Shown in pieces: positions 7,072-15,843 of a DNA stretch of 64,000 nt. Every line of letters begins with the position of its first letter. Within the stretch, counting starts at the first letter, position 1. Source of the DNA: Streptomyces rubrogriseus (GTDB lineage: Bacteria; Actinomycetota; Actinomycetes; Streptomycetales; Streptomycetaceae); the NCBI RefSeq assembly GCF_027947575.1, contig NZ_CP116256.1:5270001-5334000 (forward strand), given 5' to 3'. The notes under the pieces are model-generated. The model ran no database searches, had not been told where the DNA came from, and saw nothing but the letters and a program-made list of their open reading frames with translations. Made by a program: the position numbers and the translations under genes.

Positions 7072-10000
7072 TGACAGCGCGAAACGACTCGGTTCTCGAC
7101 CTGCTGCCGATGGTGTTCGCCGCCCCGGGCGAAGCGCTGACGCGGGCGGAGGAGTTGCTCGGCGCCGATCCCTCGCCGCTGCACGCCTCGGTCGCCCATC
7201 AGGTGATCGGCATCTGGCAGCGGGACTTCGGCGACACCCGGCGCGCCCTGGCCCATCTGCGGCGCGCCCGCGACCTCGCCGCGCGCGCGGACTCGGCCGA
7301 GCGGGAGGCGGACGTCCTGGCCACGCTCGGGGTCGCGCTGGTGCACGCCGGGCGTACGCGGGCGGGGCTGGAGGCGTTCGAGCGGGGCGTGGCGCGCGGG
7401 AGCGGTCACACGCGCGCGCGGGTGCTGTTCCGGCGGGCGTACGTGTGGTGGGTCCTCGGCCGGCACGGGGAGGCGCTGGAGGACGTACGGCGGGCGATTC
7501 CGGTGCTCCGTCAGGCGGAGGACGTGATCTGGACGGCGCGGGCGCTGACGCTGCGGGCGACCGTGCACCTGGCGCTGGGCTCGGTGGAGCGGGCGGACGC
7601 CGACTTCACCGCGGCGGAGGCGCTGTGGGACACCACGGGCCAGGAGCACGACAAGGCCGACGCGGTGGAGAGCCGGGGTCTGGCGGCCTTCCGGTCGGGA
7701 GACGTACCGGCGGCGCTGCGGCTCCTGGACGAGGCGGAGGAGCGGTACGGGAAACTGGGCACGCCGACGTTCATGCTCACCATCCGGCGCTGCGAGGTGC
7801 TGATGGCGGCGGGACTCGCCACCGAGGCGCTGGCGGAGGCGGACGGGGCCGTGGCGGCGCTGGACGGGATCGGCGGGCAGTCCACCCGCAAGGCGGAGTT
7901 GCTGCTGGTGGCCGCGCGGGCGGCCCGGCTGGCGGACGAGCCGCAGACCGCGCTGGCGCGCGCGGCCGTCGCGGTGCGGCTGTTCGCCGGGCAGCGGCGC
8001 ACCTGGTACGAGACGCACGCCCGGCTGGTGCTGATCGAGGCTCGGGTCGCCACGGGCCGCGGATCGGGCCGGCTGGTCGCGGACGCGGCGGCGGTGGCGG
8101 AGCGGCTGGCGGCCTTCGGGGCCCCGGCCGCGCCGGAGGCTTCGTTGCTGGCGGGCCGGATCGCGCTGGACCTCGGCTGGACCGCGGACGCGGAACGGCA
8201 TCTGGCGGTGGCCGCGCGCAGCCGGCACGGCGGGCCGCCGCTGGCCCGGATGACGGGCTGGGCGGCGCAGGCGCTGCGGGCGCGGGCGGCGGGGTCGGCG
8301 CGGGGCGTCCTGGAGGCCTGCCGGCGCGGTCTGGACGTCCTCGACGATCACCGGATGACGCTGGGCGCCTCGGAGCTGCGGGCCCGGGCCACCGCGCAGG
8401 GTGCGGAGCTGGCGGCGCTGGCGCAGCGGGCGTCGCTGGTCTCGGGCGGGCCGCGGCGGCTGCTGGGCTGGAGCGAGCGCTGGCGGGCGACGGTGCTGTC
8501 GGCGCCGCCGACCCGTCCGCCGGCCGATCCGGTGCTGCTGACCGCCATGACGGCGTTCCGGGAACTCGCGGCCCGCGCGGAGGAGGCCCGCACGGACGGC
8601 GGCCGGCCCGCTCCGGCGCTGGAGCGCGAGCAGCGGCGCCTGGAGCGGGAGATCCGCTCCCGCACCCTGCACATGCGGGGCGAGGCGCCCGGCGACGGCG
8701 ACCGGTTCGACGTGGGGCGGCTGCTGCGGCGGCTGGGCGACGAGGTGCGGCTGGTGGAGCTGGCGGTGCTCGACGGGCGCGTGCACGTGCTGCTGTGCGG
8801 GCAGGGCAGGGTACGGCGCTTCGAGGCCGGGTTGCTGGCCGAGGCGGAGGTGGAGGCGGAGCACGTGCAGGCCGGGTTGCGGCGGCTGGCGCATCCGGGT
8901 GGGGAGGCGCGGCTGCCGCTGGTGGAGGCGGCGGGCGCGCGCCTCCAGCGGTTGCTGCTGGGGCCCGCCGCGGCCCACCTCGGCTCGGGTCCGGTCGTCG
9001 TGGTCCCGCCGGGCCGGCTGCACCGGGTGCCGTGGGCGCTGCTGCCGGTGCTGCGGGACCGCGTCCTCAGCGTGTCGCCGTCGGCGAGCAGTTGGCTGCG
9101 CGCGAGGGACACCGCTCCCCGCCCGGTGGTCGCCAGGTCCTGGTCCGCGGCCCCGGCCTGGCGAGCGGCGGCGCCGAGGTGCCGGAACTCGCCGAGCGGT
9201 ACGCGGGGCGGGGCCACCGGGGAGGGACGGGGCGGGGAGCCCGCCGCCCGGGCTCCGGACCGGGGCGCGCCGACTGCCACCGGGGGGCGGACGGGAGCAC
9301 GGTGGTCCCGCGGAGCCTGCCGAAACGCCTTCAGCGCCGCCCCCGGGCGAGCGCCGCCCGGGTGACCACGGCGAACCGGCCGGGCCGCACCAAGTACCGA
9401 CACAGGCCGCACCGGACCGCGGTGAGCACGGCGAACCCGCCGGGCCGCACCGTGTACCGGCATCGGGCGGACCGGGTCGCGGGGAGCACGCACGGGCGGC
9501 CGGTACGCCTTCGCTGCCGTCGCAGGCCGCGCCGGACCGCGGCGAACACGCACCGTCGCCCGGTACGGGCCGAGTGCCGTCGCAGGGCGGGCCCCACCGC
9601 GGCGAACGCGGGCGGCCCGCCGGGGCGCTCGCGGTGCCGCCGCGAGGTGGGTGGGAGCGTGGCGGACAGGGGGAGCCGGTCGCGGCGGACGGCGGTGCGA
9701 GACGGGCTTCACTGGCTGTCGACGGCGTAGGCGTCGGCGTCGGCGGGGAGGGCGTCGGCCGGGAGGTCGTCGGTGGGGAGGCCGACGCCGCCCGGCAGGC
9801 GCGACCCGGCGCCCCCGGGGTCGACGCCGCCGTGCGGGGCCGAACCGTCGTACTGGAGGGCGACGACGCACGGGTGCCCCGCGTGTTGCGGGAACTGGAC
9901 GGGGCCGCGTTGGCGCACATCGCGGCGCACGGGACCTTCCGCGCGGACAGTCCGTTGTTCTCGTCGCTGCGGATGGCCGACGGGCCGCTCATCGTGCACG

Positions 10001-10314
10001 ACTTCGAGCGGCTCGACCGCAGCCCGTACCGGATCATCCTGCCCTGCTGCGACACCGCGCGCTTCGCTTCGGTCGGCGCCGACGAGTTGCTCGGCCTGGT
10101 CACCGCGCTGCTGCCGCTGGGCACGGCCGGGGTGGTGGCGTGCACCGCGCCGGTCAACGACGCCGCGGTGGTGCCCCTGATGCTCGCGCTGCACAAGGGG
10201 CTGGAGGCCGGCCTGTCCCTGGCGGAGGCGCTGCGCGACGCGCGGGCCGCGCTGCCGGGCGACGCGGTGCACCAGGCGACGGGGTGGGCCTTCACGGCGT
10301 TCGGGGCGGCCTGA
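7071..10314 (+). pseudogene. TPR-CHAT (caspase-like) protein, reading frame shifted twice
   Basis: About 1,080 codons in three frames. The first frame (GTG 7071 to about 9117) gives some 680 residues of tetratricopeptide-like helices (repeated ADARLATLG/ALAHLRRARDLA-type units) and the start of a CHAT peptidase domain (PPGRLHRVPWALLP, VSPSASSW). Continuity then needs one added base in the C run at 9117-9120 (to read GGRQVLVRGPGLASGGAEVPE) and another near 9278-9284 to enter the last frame. That frame carries five 20-residue repeats and the catalytic His (AHIAAHGTF) and Cys (LPCCDTARF). The family acts as caspase-like proteases in regulated and conflict systems. Whether the breaks are real or sequencing errors is undecided; if real, the catalytic part is not made in frame. 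Confidence 0.8.
9361..9660. repeat. five 60-bp tandem repeats inside the CHAT domain
   Basis: Five imperfect 60-bp units (9361, 9421, 9481, 9541, 9601) each code for 20 residues of the form GEHGEPAGPHRVPSQAAPDR; degenerate units flank them. They lie between the first CHAT strand and the His loop, i.e. within the peptidase fold rather than between domains. Confidence 0.85.
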
Positions 10315-10340
10315 GCCCGCCCCGGTACCCGGCCGCCGGG

Positions 10341-12171
10341 TCAGGCGGGTTGGGGCTCGGGCAGTTCCATGAGCCACGGCAGGGCGCCGCGGTCGCCCGC
10401 ACCGAGGCGGGTGTAGGCGCCGTAGAGGTGGTTGCCGACGGTGCGGACGGAGAGGGTCAGCCGCTCCGCGATCTGCCGGTTGCTCAGGCCCGCGGCGGCG
10501 AGCGTGACGATCTGCCGCTGCCGGGCGGTGAGTTCGCCGAGCACCAGTCCGGACAGCGCGGGGGTGCGGGCGCCCTGGCAGCGTCGGACGAGGGCGGCGG
10601 CCCGGGTCCGCGCGGTGCGGGCGGCCCGCGGGTCGCGGTGGACGGGGACCGCCTGGGCGCTCGCCTCGGCCGCGAACAACAGGAATCCGCGCCGCTCCAA
10701 CTCGTCGGCGACCCGGTCGAGCGCGGGCCCGTCCTCGCGCGCGAGGGCGTCGGCGTGCGCGGCGAAGACGCCGGTCAGCCGGCCGACCGCGCGCTGGGGC
10801 GCGCCGAGCCGGACGGCGTCGTACGGGTCGACCCGGCCGGCCGTCCGGACCGCCTCGTCGAGGTCGCCGCGCGCGGCGGCGGCCCAGGCGACGGCGGCCT
10901 CCTGGCCGCCCCGCGTCCCGTCGCCCGACTGCGCGGTGGCCAGGGCGAGTTCGGTACGGCAGTCCGGGTCGTCGGGGTGGGTCCGCAGGCCCTCGCGGGC
11001 CCAGGCCGCGGCGTCGCGCAGTCCCCCGCCCAACCGGGCGAACCGGGCCCGCAGCGCGGCGTATCCGGCCAGCAGCGGCACCCTTCGGCGGCCAGCCACT
11101 CCCCACGGGCGCCTCGACCGGCCGTACGTCGGCCTGCTCGATGCGCAGGGCGAGGGCGGCCCGCTCCGCCTCCAGGGCGGGACCGGTCCGGTCCGGGGTG
11201 CGGACGGCCAGGCGCCGGGCCCGCAGCCGGCCCGCGGCGGCGCGCAGCACCGGGCCGTGCAGGGGGTGCGCGAGGCGCCCGGCGCCGTGGTCGTCGACGG
11301 TGACCAGGCCTTCGGCCTCCAGGTTCTCCAGGATCCGTACGTCGAGCGCGTCCGGGTTCGGATCCAGGTCCAGGGGCAGGGGCTCGGCGAAGGCGAGCCG
11401 TTCGAGGGTCTCCCGCTCCTCGGTGCGGGGGCGGTCGAGTACCTGGGCGGTGCGCTCGCGGACCGCCGGGGTGATCGGCACCGGTCCGCGCCACGCCCAC
11501 TGGTCCGTGTCCGGCACCGGCACGAGCGAGCCGTTCTCGCGGACGGCGGTCAGCAGTTGGCGCAGCAGCCGCAGGTCTCCCCGGCACAGGCGGTGCAACC
11601 GGTCGACGGTGAGCGGCTCCAGGACGGTGTCCGCGCCGGCCGCGAGCAGTTCGGCGGTCTCCTCGCGGGGCAGCGGTTCCAGGGCGAGGCGCGGCAGCAG
11701 CTCACCGGACCACAGCCGGGACACGGCGTCCGGTACGGAGGTGCCGTCGGTGGCGACGACCAGGAGGCGGGTACGGCCGTGCACGGCGAGCTGGTGCACG
11801 AGGGCGGCCGAGGCGGCGTCGAGCAGGTGCGCGTCGTCGACCAGCAGCAGCCGTACGCCGGACAGGAGGTGTACCGCGCGGTGCAGGGTGACTCCCTCGG
11901 GCAGCAGGTGGGCGAAGGGCGCGAAGGGGACGTCCCGGGTCTCGGGCGTCCCGGCGGCGCGGGCGCAGTCGGTGCCGCGCACGGCCTCCGTGACCAGCCT
12001 GGTCTTGCCCGCGCCCGCCGGGCCCGTCACCACGAGGCCGCCCCGTCCGGCGGCCACGGACCCGCGCACCAGCTCCAGTTCGTCCGCCCGCCCGGTGAAC
12101 GGCCAGGGGGTCTCCAGCCTCTTCGCGTCCCGCAGAGAAGTCGTCACGGCAACATGAGTCGGCATACTCAT
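10341..12171 (-). pseudogene. LuxR-family regulator with AAA ATPase domain, frame shifted
   Basis: An LAL-like regulator of about 610 residues. The N-terminal half has a Walker A GPAGAGKTRL (about residue 48) and a Walker B-like LLLVDDAHLLDAAS. The C-terminus has a LuxR helix-turn-helix, LTARQRQIVTLAAAGLSNRQ then IAERLTLSVRTVGNHLYG. Between 11082 and 11102 the frame changes twice within about 20 bp (VEAPVG, then EWLAAEG, then VPLLAGYAALR lie in three frames); one added G in each of two G runs restores a continuous protein. ATG 12171 is chosen. The gene is convergent with CHAT (26 bp between stops) and may regulate that locus. Likely an assembly error rather than decay, because both halves are well preserved. 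Confidence 0.75.
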
Positions 12172-12184
12172 CCCTGATACAGGG
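12172..12184. promoter_or_regulatory. CCCTG-ATA-CAGGG palindrome abutting the LuxR start
   Basis: Perfect 5-bp arms with a 3-bp spacer directly upstream of the LuxR ATG and within the 66-bp divergent space before the metzincin gene. A possible operator; no family match. Confidence 0.3.
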
Positions 12185-12237
12185 TGACTTGAGTACCCCC
12201 CGACTCAGGCGCCGGGACCTCCCCGGACGGCACCCTG

Positions 12238-13323
12238 ATGCCCATGACCGCACGCTACTGCTCGCTCGAGCGGCAGCCTGCCCCGGTGCTTCCGCCGGGG
12301 TTGGCCGTCGAGCGCGTCGCCGCGCTCGTCGGCGGGCAGCGGATGTGGGTCAACGCCACCGTGCTGCACTACTGCTTCCTCGGCGGCGACACCGACGCCT
12401 CGGTGGTCCCGATGCCGGGCACCGGACGGCCGCGGCGGGGTTCTTGGGCGGGGACCGAGGAGCAGCGGGACGTGGTGCGCGACTGCTTCCGGGAGTGGCG
12501 CGACCTGGGCATCGGACTCGGCCTCGAAGAGGTCCGCGACCGGTCGGAGGCGGAGCTGCGCATCGGCTTCCAGCCCGGCGACGGGTCCTGGTCGGCGGTG
12601 GGCAAGGACGCGCTCGGGGTCGGTCTGAACGACCGGACGATGAACTTCGGCTGGGACCTGACCGCGCCGGGCGAGCGGGCGACGGCCCTGCACCAGATCG
12701 GGCACGCGCTCGGCATGCTGCACGAGCACCAGAGCCCGTTCGCGGGCATCCTCTGGGACGACGAGGCCGTCTACGCCGAGCTGGCGGGCCCGCCCAACCA
12801 CTGGAGCCGGGAGCGGACCTTCCACAACATCCTGCGCAAGCTCGACGGCGACGAGGCCAACGGCCCGGTCTGGGACCCGCAGTCGATCATGGAGTACCCG
12901 TTCTCCTCGGGCCTGATACTGGAGCCCGAGCACTACCGTTCCGGCCTGCGCCCGCCCGGTACGCTCTCCGCCGCCGACAAGGAGTTCGCCCTGCGCTGGT
13001 ACCCGCCCACCGGCCGGCCCGGTCCGCTGGTGCCGTTCCGCTCGGTGCCGCTGGGTCTCGGGCCCGGCGAGCAGGCCGACTTCCGCGTGGATCCGCCGGA
13101 GACCCGCGAGTACACCGTGGGCACCTTCGGTGACAGCGACGCCGTCGTCGTCGTCTTCGAGGAGCGGGACGGTGTGCCCCGCTACTTCGCCGGACAGGAC
13201 GACGGAGGAACCCCGCACAACGCCACGATCAGGGCCCGTTTCGTCAAGGGCCGCCGCTATGTCGTCCGGGTGCGCCTGTACTCCTCGTGGGGTGCGGGCG
13301 AGACGGCGGTCATGTACTGGTGA
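12238..13323 (+). CDS. metzincin-like (astacin/serralysin-type) metalloprotease homologue with HQxxH
   Basis: 361 aa, no signal peptide. The zinc motif reads HQIGHALGMLHEHQSPF, matching HExxHxxGxxH except that the catalytic Glu is Gln (CAG codon at about 12694). A Met-turn follows (SIMEYPFSSG), and the C-terminal region (from about residue 265) is beta-rich, ending VVRVRLYSSWG. The three zinc-binding His residues are intact, so metal binding is likely, but loss of the general base predicts weak or no peptidase activity. Two ATGs (12238, 12244) are equally usable. It is divergent from the LuxR gene. Substrate and role unknown. Confidence 0.8.
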   Translation: MPMTARYCSLERQPAPVLPPGLAVERVAALVGGQRMWVNATVLHYCFLGGDTDASVVPMPGTGRPRRGSWAGTEEQRDVVRDCFREWRDLGIGLGLEEVRDRSEAELRIGFQPGDGSWSAVGKDALGVGLNDRTMNFGWDLTAPGERATALHQIGHALGMLHEHQSPFAGILWDDEAVYAELAGPPNHWSRERTFHNILRKLDGDEANGPVWDPQSIMEYPFSSGLILEPEHYRSGLRPPGTLSAADKEFALRWYPPTGRPGPLVPFRSVPLGLGPGEQADFRVDPPETREYTVGTFGDSDAVVVVFEERDGVPRYFAGQDDGGTPHNATIRARFVKGRRYVVRVRLYSSWGAGETAVMYW

Positions 13324-13483
13324 CCGCGCGGCTCACAAGCACCCGTGCGCCGTGGCCACAGACCGGCGCCGGGGGCCGGTCGCGGCGCGCGCCGCCTTCG
13401 GGGAGGGCGACGCGCGCCGCGGCACACGCCGTGTCCGCCGCTGGGGGGCGGCGGGCACGGCGATTTCCGGATCGCTCGTCCCG

Positions 13484-14158
13484 TCAGGCGGGACGGCCCG
13501 CGAGGTGGCGGCCGAAGGCCGGGTGGGCGGTCAGGCGCCGGACGTGGGACCACAGGGCGGGGTGATCGTCCTCGTGCGGCGGGCTGTCGCGTCGGACGAG
13601 CGCCGCCCACACCTCGACGTCGGCGGCGGTCAGCCGGTCGCCGACGACGTGGGAGTGCGCGGTCAGGCGCCGCTCCAGGAGGTCCAGCACACCGGGCAGC
13701 GCCGCGGGGTCGGCGGCTCGGGTGCACAGTTCCTCGACGGCGGCGACGGCCGCTTCCGCGCCGGACGGGTACAGCACCGGGCCCGCGGCCGGGGTGAAGG
13801 ACCGGGCGAGGTCGCGCATGATGTCGCGCGCGTGCGTGCTCACGATCCGGCCCGACCAGCCGTCGCTGAGCACCGGCGCGACGGCCGGCCCCCGGTAGTG
13901 GTGCGCGCTCGCCTCGTACAGCGGCCGCAGGGCGGAGTACCCGCCGTCGGGGCAGTCGGGGCGCGGGGCCAGGAGGGTCACCGGACAGATCTCGTCCAGG
14001 CCGAGGAGGCGGTGCACGACGGCGATGCCCAGACAGTCGTCGTGGCCGGGTGAGAGGTGGAGGCGGTAGCGGCGCGGAACGGCGTAGTGGCCGCTGCGCG
14101 GGTCGCGGCCGATCCGGCCGCGGAAGGCGGGGGCAGGGGCGAGCGGTGTGACGGTCAT
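13484..14158 (-). CDS. glutathione S-transferase-like / glutathionyl-hydroquinone reductase family protein
   Basis: 224 aa. The thioredoxin-like N-terminal part (HLSPGHDDCLGIAVVHRLLG, YRGPAVAPVLSDGWSGRIVS) and the helical C-terminal domain (LERRLTAHSHVVGDRLTAAD) follow the Xi-class GST/Ecm4 layout. The family CPWA/CPFA active-site motif is not present; the aligned position reads GHDDC, so chemistry may differ. Streptomyces use mycothiol, not glutathione, so the thiol partner is open. ATG 14158 is preceded by GGGGAGAACC. It is shorter than typical GHRs (about 320 aa). An operator-like palindrome sits upstream. Confidence 0.75.
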   Translation of the reverse strand: MTVTPLAPAPAFRGRIGRDPRSGHYAVPRRYRLHLSPGHDDCLGIAVVHRLLGLDEICPVTLLAPRPDCPDGGYSALRPLYEASAHHYRGPAVAPVLSDGWSGRIVSTHARDIMRDLARSFTPAAGPVLYPSGAEAAVAAVEELCTRAADPAALPGVLDLLERRLTAHSHVVGDRLTAADVEVWAALVRRDSPPHEDDHPALWSHVRRLTAHPAFGRHLAGRPA

Positions 14159-14183
14159 GGTTCTCCCCGGGTATTTCCCTACC

Positions 14184-14198
14184 TAATCACTAGGATTA
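14184..14198. promoter_or_regulatory. TAATC-N5-GATTA palindrome upstream of the GST-like gene
   Basis: Perfect 5-bp arms TAATC and GATTA separated by ACTAG, 26 bp upstream of the ATG, in an AT-rich patch that probably contains the promoter. It looks like a site for a MarR/HxlR-type repressor; inference only. Confidence 0.4.
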
Positions 14199-14278
14199 CT
14201 GGGGAAGTGTCGACCGGCGCCGAAGAGGCGTCAAGTAGGTGTCCACCCACCAAGAAGAGGCCGGGGAGGCCAAGAGAA

Positions 14279-14314
14279 AAGGGTCCCCGCGAGCTTCCGC
14301 CCGCGAAGACCCTT
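14279..14314 (-). terminator. terminator of first tRNA-Pro gene
   Basis: On the minus strand AAGGGTC pairs with GACCCTT around an inner CGCGGGCGG/CCCGCG stem, followed by TTTTCTC. It lies 9 bp past the tRNA 3' end. Confidence 0.8.
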
Positions 14315-14322
14315 CGCAACCG

Positions 14323-14396
<74 letters not shown>

Positions 14397-14514
14397 GTGC
14401 GCGATCCGGGTTCGCCGTGATCGCGCTGGTCAAGCCTACCCCATGCGCGCGGCGGGGCGGAGTCGCCGGCCGGCCCCTCCCCTCCGGGGCGGCCGGCGAC
14501 GTGCAGGGGGCGCG

Positions 14515-14780
14515 CTACACCGTGCCGGGCGGTGTGATCCCGTACTCGGCCACCCGCTCGGTGAGGTCGCGCCACACCTTCGGTGCCACCGGTACCCCGT
14601 CGGCGGCGCGTTCCACGGCGCGGGCGGCGCTGCGTTCGCCGGGGCAGTACACCCCGTCGGGGCCAGCGTGTACCCGGTGGGCTCCGGGGCGCCGTTGCAA
14701 TCGCACAACTGCGACGAGCACGTGAGGGTCCTCGAAGGGGACGCGGAGGTGTGGGGCGGCGGACCGGATGGGATGATCAC
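14515..14780 (-). pseudogene. small conserved-looking hypothetical gene with one apparent frameshift
   Basis: The C-terminal part (VYCPGERSAARAVERAADGV then PVAPKVWRDLTERVAEYG, stop at 14515) looks protein-like and ends cleanly. Its frame has no convincing start except a GTG at 14721. The alternative upstream frame (GTG 14780) supplies SQLCDCNGAPEPTGYTLAPTG, which joins smoothly if one G is added to the run at 14652-14655. The predicted product is about 88 aa with three or four Cys. I do not know a function. Otherwise the space between tRNA-Pro and the BASS gene holds nothing recognisable. Confidence 0.42.
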
Positions 14781-14830
14781 ATCGCGAGACGCCTTTGCGT
14801 CACGCCGCCCACCAGGCGTTACCTCGCACG

Positions 14831-15817
14831 GTGCGAACCGAAAGTACTGCGAACAACGAACGCGACGAACACCTCGGTGACGACGTCACCGGCGACCGCT
14901 CCGCGCGGCGCGCCGTGACCGTCTTCCCGGTCCTGGTCCTCCTGGCCGGCGCCCTCGGCCTGCTGCTCCCCGGCGGTTTCACCGGGTGGAGCGAGGCGGT
15001 GCCGTACCTGCTGGGCGTCGTGATGTTCTGCATGGGCATCACGATGACCCCGGAGGACTTCCGCGGAGTCGTGAAGCGCCCCTGGGCGGTGGCGCTCGGG
15101 CTCGTGGCGCACTACGTCATCATGCCGGGGCTCGGCTGGGCGATCGCCCACCTGCTCGACCTGCCGCCGCAGCTCGCCGCGGGCGTCATCCTGGTGGGCT
15201 GCGCGCCCAGCGGTACGGCCTCCAACGTGGTGACCTACCTGGCCCGCGGCGACGTCGCGCTGTCCGTCTCCGTCGCGACCGTCTCCACCCTGGTCGCCCC
15301 GCTGGTCACCCCGCCGCTGACGCTGCTGCTGGCCGGCGAGTACCTGCCGGTGGACGCCGGGTCCATGGTCACCGACATCCTCAAGACGGTGCTGCTGCCG
15401 GTCCTCGCGGGCGTCGTCGTACGGCTGCTCGCGGGGCGGTACGTGCAGCGGGCGCTGCCCGCGCTGCCCTGGCTGTCCGCACTGACGATCTCCGTGATCG
15501 TGGCGGTCGTCGTGGCGGGCAGCGCGGACGCCATCAAGTCGGCCGCGGGGCTGGTGTTCGTCGCCGTCGTGCTGCACAACGGGCTCGGTCTGGCCCTCGG
15601 TTACGGCGCGGGGCGCCTCGGGCGGCTGGGCGAGCCCGGCAGCCGTGCCATGGCCTTCGAGGTCGGCATGCAGAACTCCGGCCTCGCCGCGTCGCTGGCC
15701 ACCGCGCACTTCAGTCCCCTGGCGGCACTGCCCGCGGCGGTCTTCTCCGTGTGGCACAACGTGTCCGGCGCGGTGGTGGCCGCATGGCTGTCTCGGCGGC
15801 GGCCTGCGGCCGGCTGA
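14831..15817 (+). CDS. bile acid:sodium symporter family (BASS) transporter
   Basis: About 328 aa, with nine to ten hydrophobic segments from VTVFPVLVLLAGALGLLLP through SVWHNVSGAVVAAWLS. The family motifs GCAPSGTASNVVTYLARGDVAL and EVGMQNSGLAASLA, which line the sodium and substrate sites, are conserved. It is a plasma-membrane importer of organic anions driven by sodium. The start is uncertain: GTG 14831 is chosen, but ATG 14795 or a later GTG just before the first helix are possible. It is convergent with the aromatic-acid MFS gene. Substrate (pantoate, keto acid, steroid acid) not predictable. Confidence 0.87.
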   Translation: MRTESTANNERDEHLGDDVTGDRSARRAVTVFPVLVLLAGALGLLLPGGFTGWSEAVPYLLGVVMFCMGITMTPEDFRGVVKRPWAVALGLVAHYVIMPGLGWAIAHLLDLPPQLAAGVILVGCAPSGTASNVVTYLARGDVALSVSVATVSTLVAPLVTPPLTLLLAGEYLPVDAGSMVTDILKTVLLPVLAGVVVRLLAGRYVQRALPALPWLSALTISVIVAVVVAGSADAIKSAAGLVFVAVVLHNGLGLALGYGAGRLGRLGEPGSRAMAFEVGMQNSGLAASLATAHFSPLAALPAAVFSVWHNVSGAVVAAWLSRRRPAAG

Positions 15818-15843
15818 GCGGAGGAGCGCCGTTTCGCCGGGGG

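Noticed and set aside
9361..9660. The 60-bp repeats as a CRISPR array.
   Set aside because: Units are contiguous with no spacers, are imperfect, and are translated in frame as 20-residue repeats; no cas genes.
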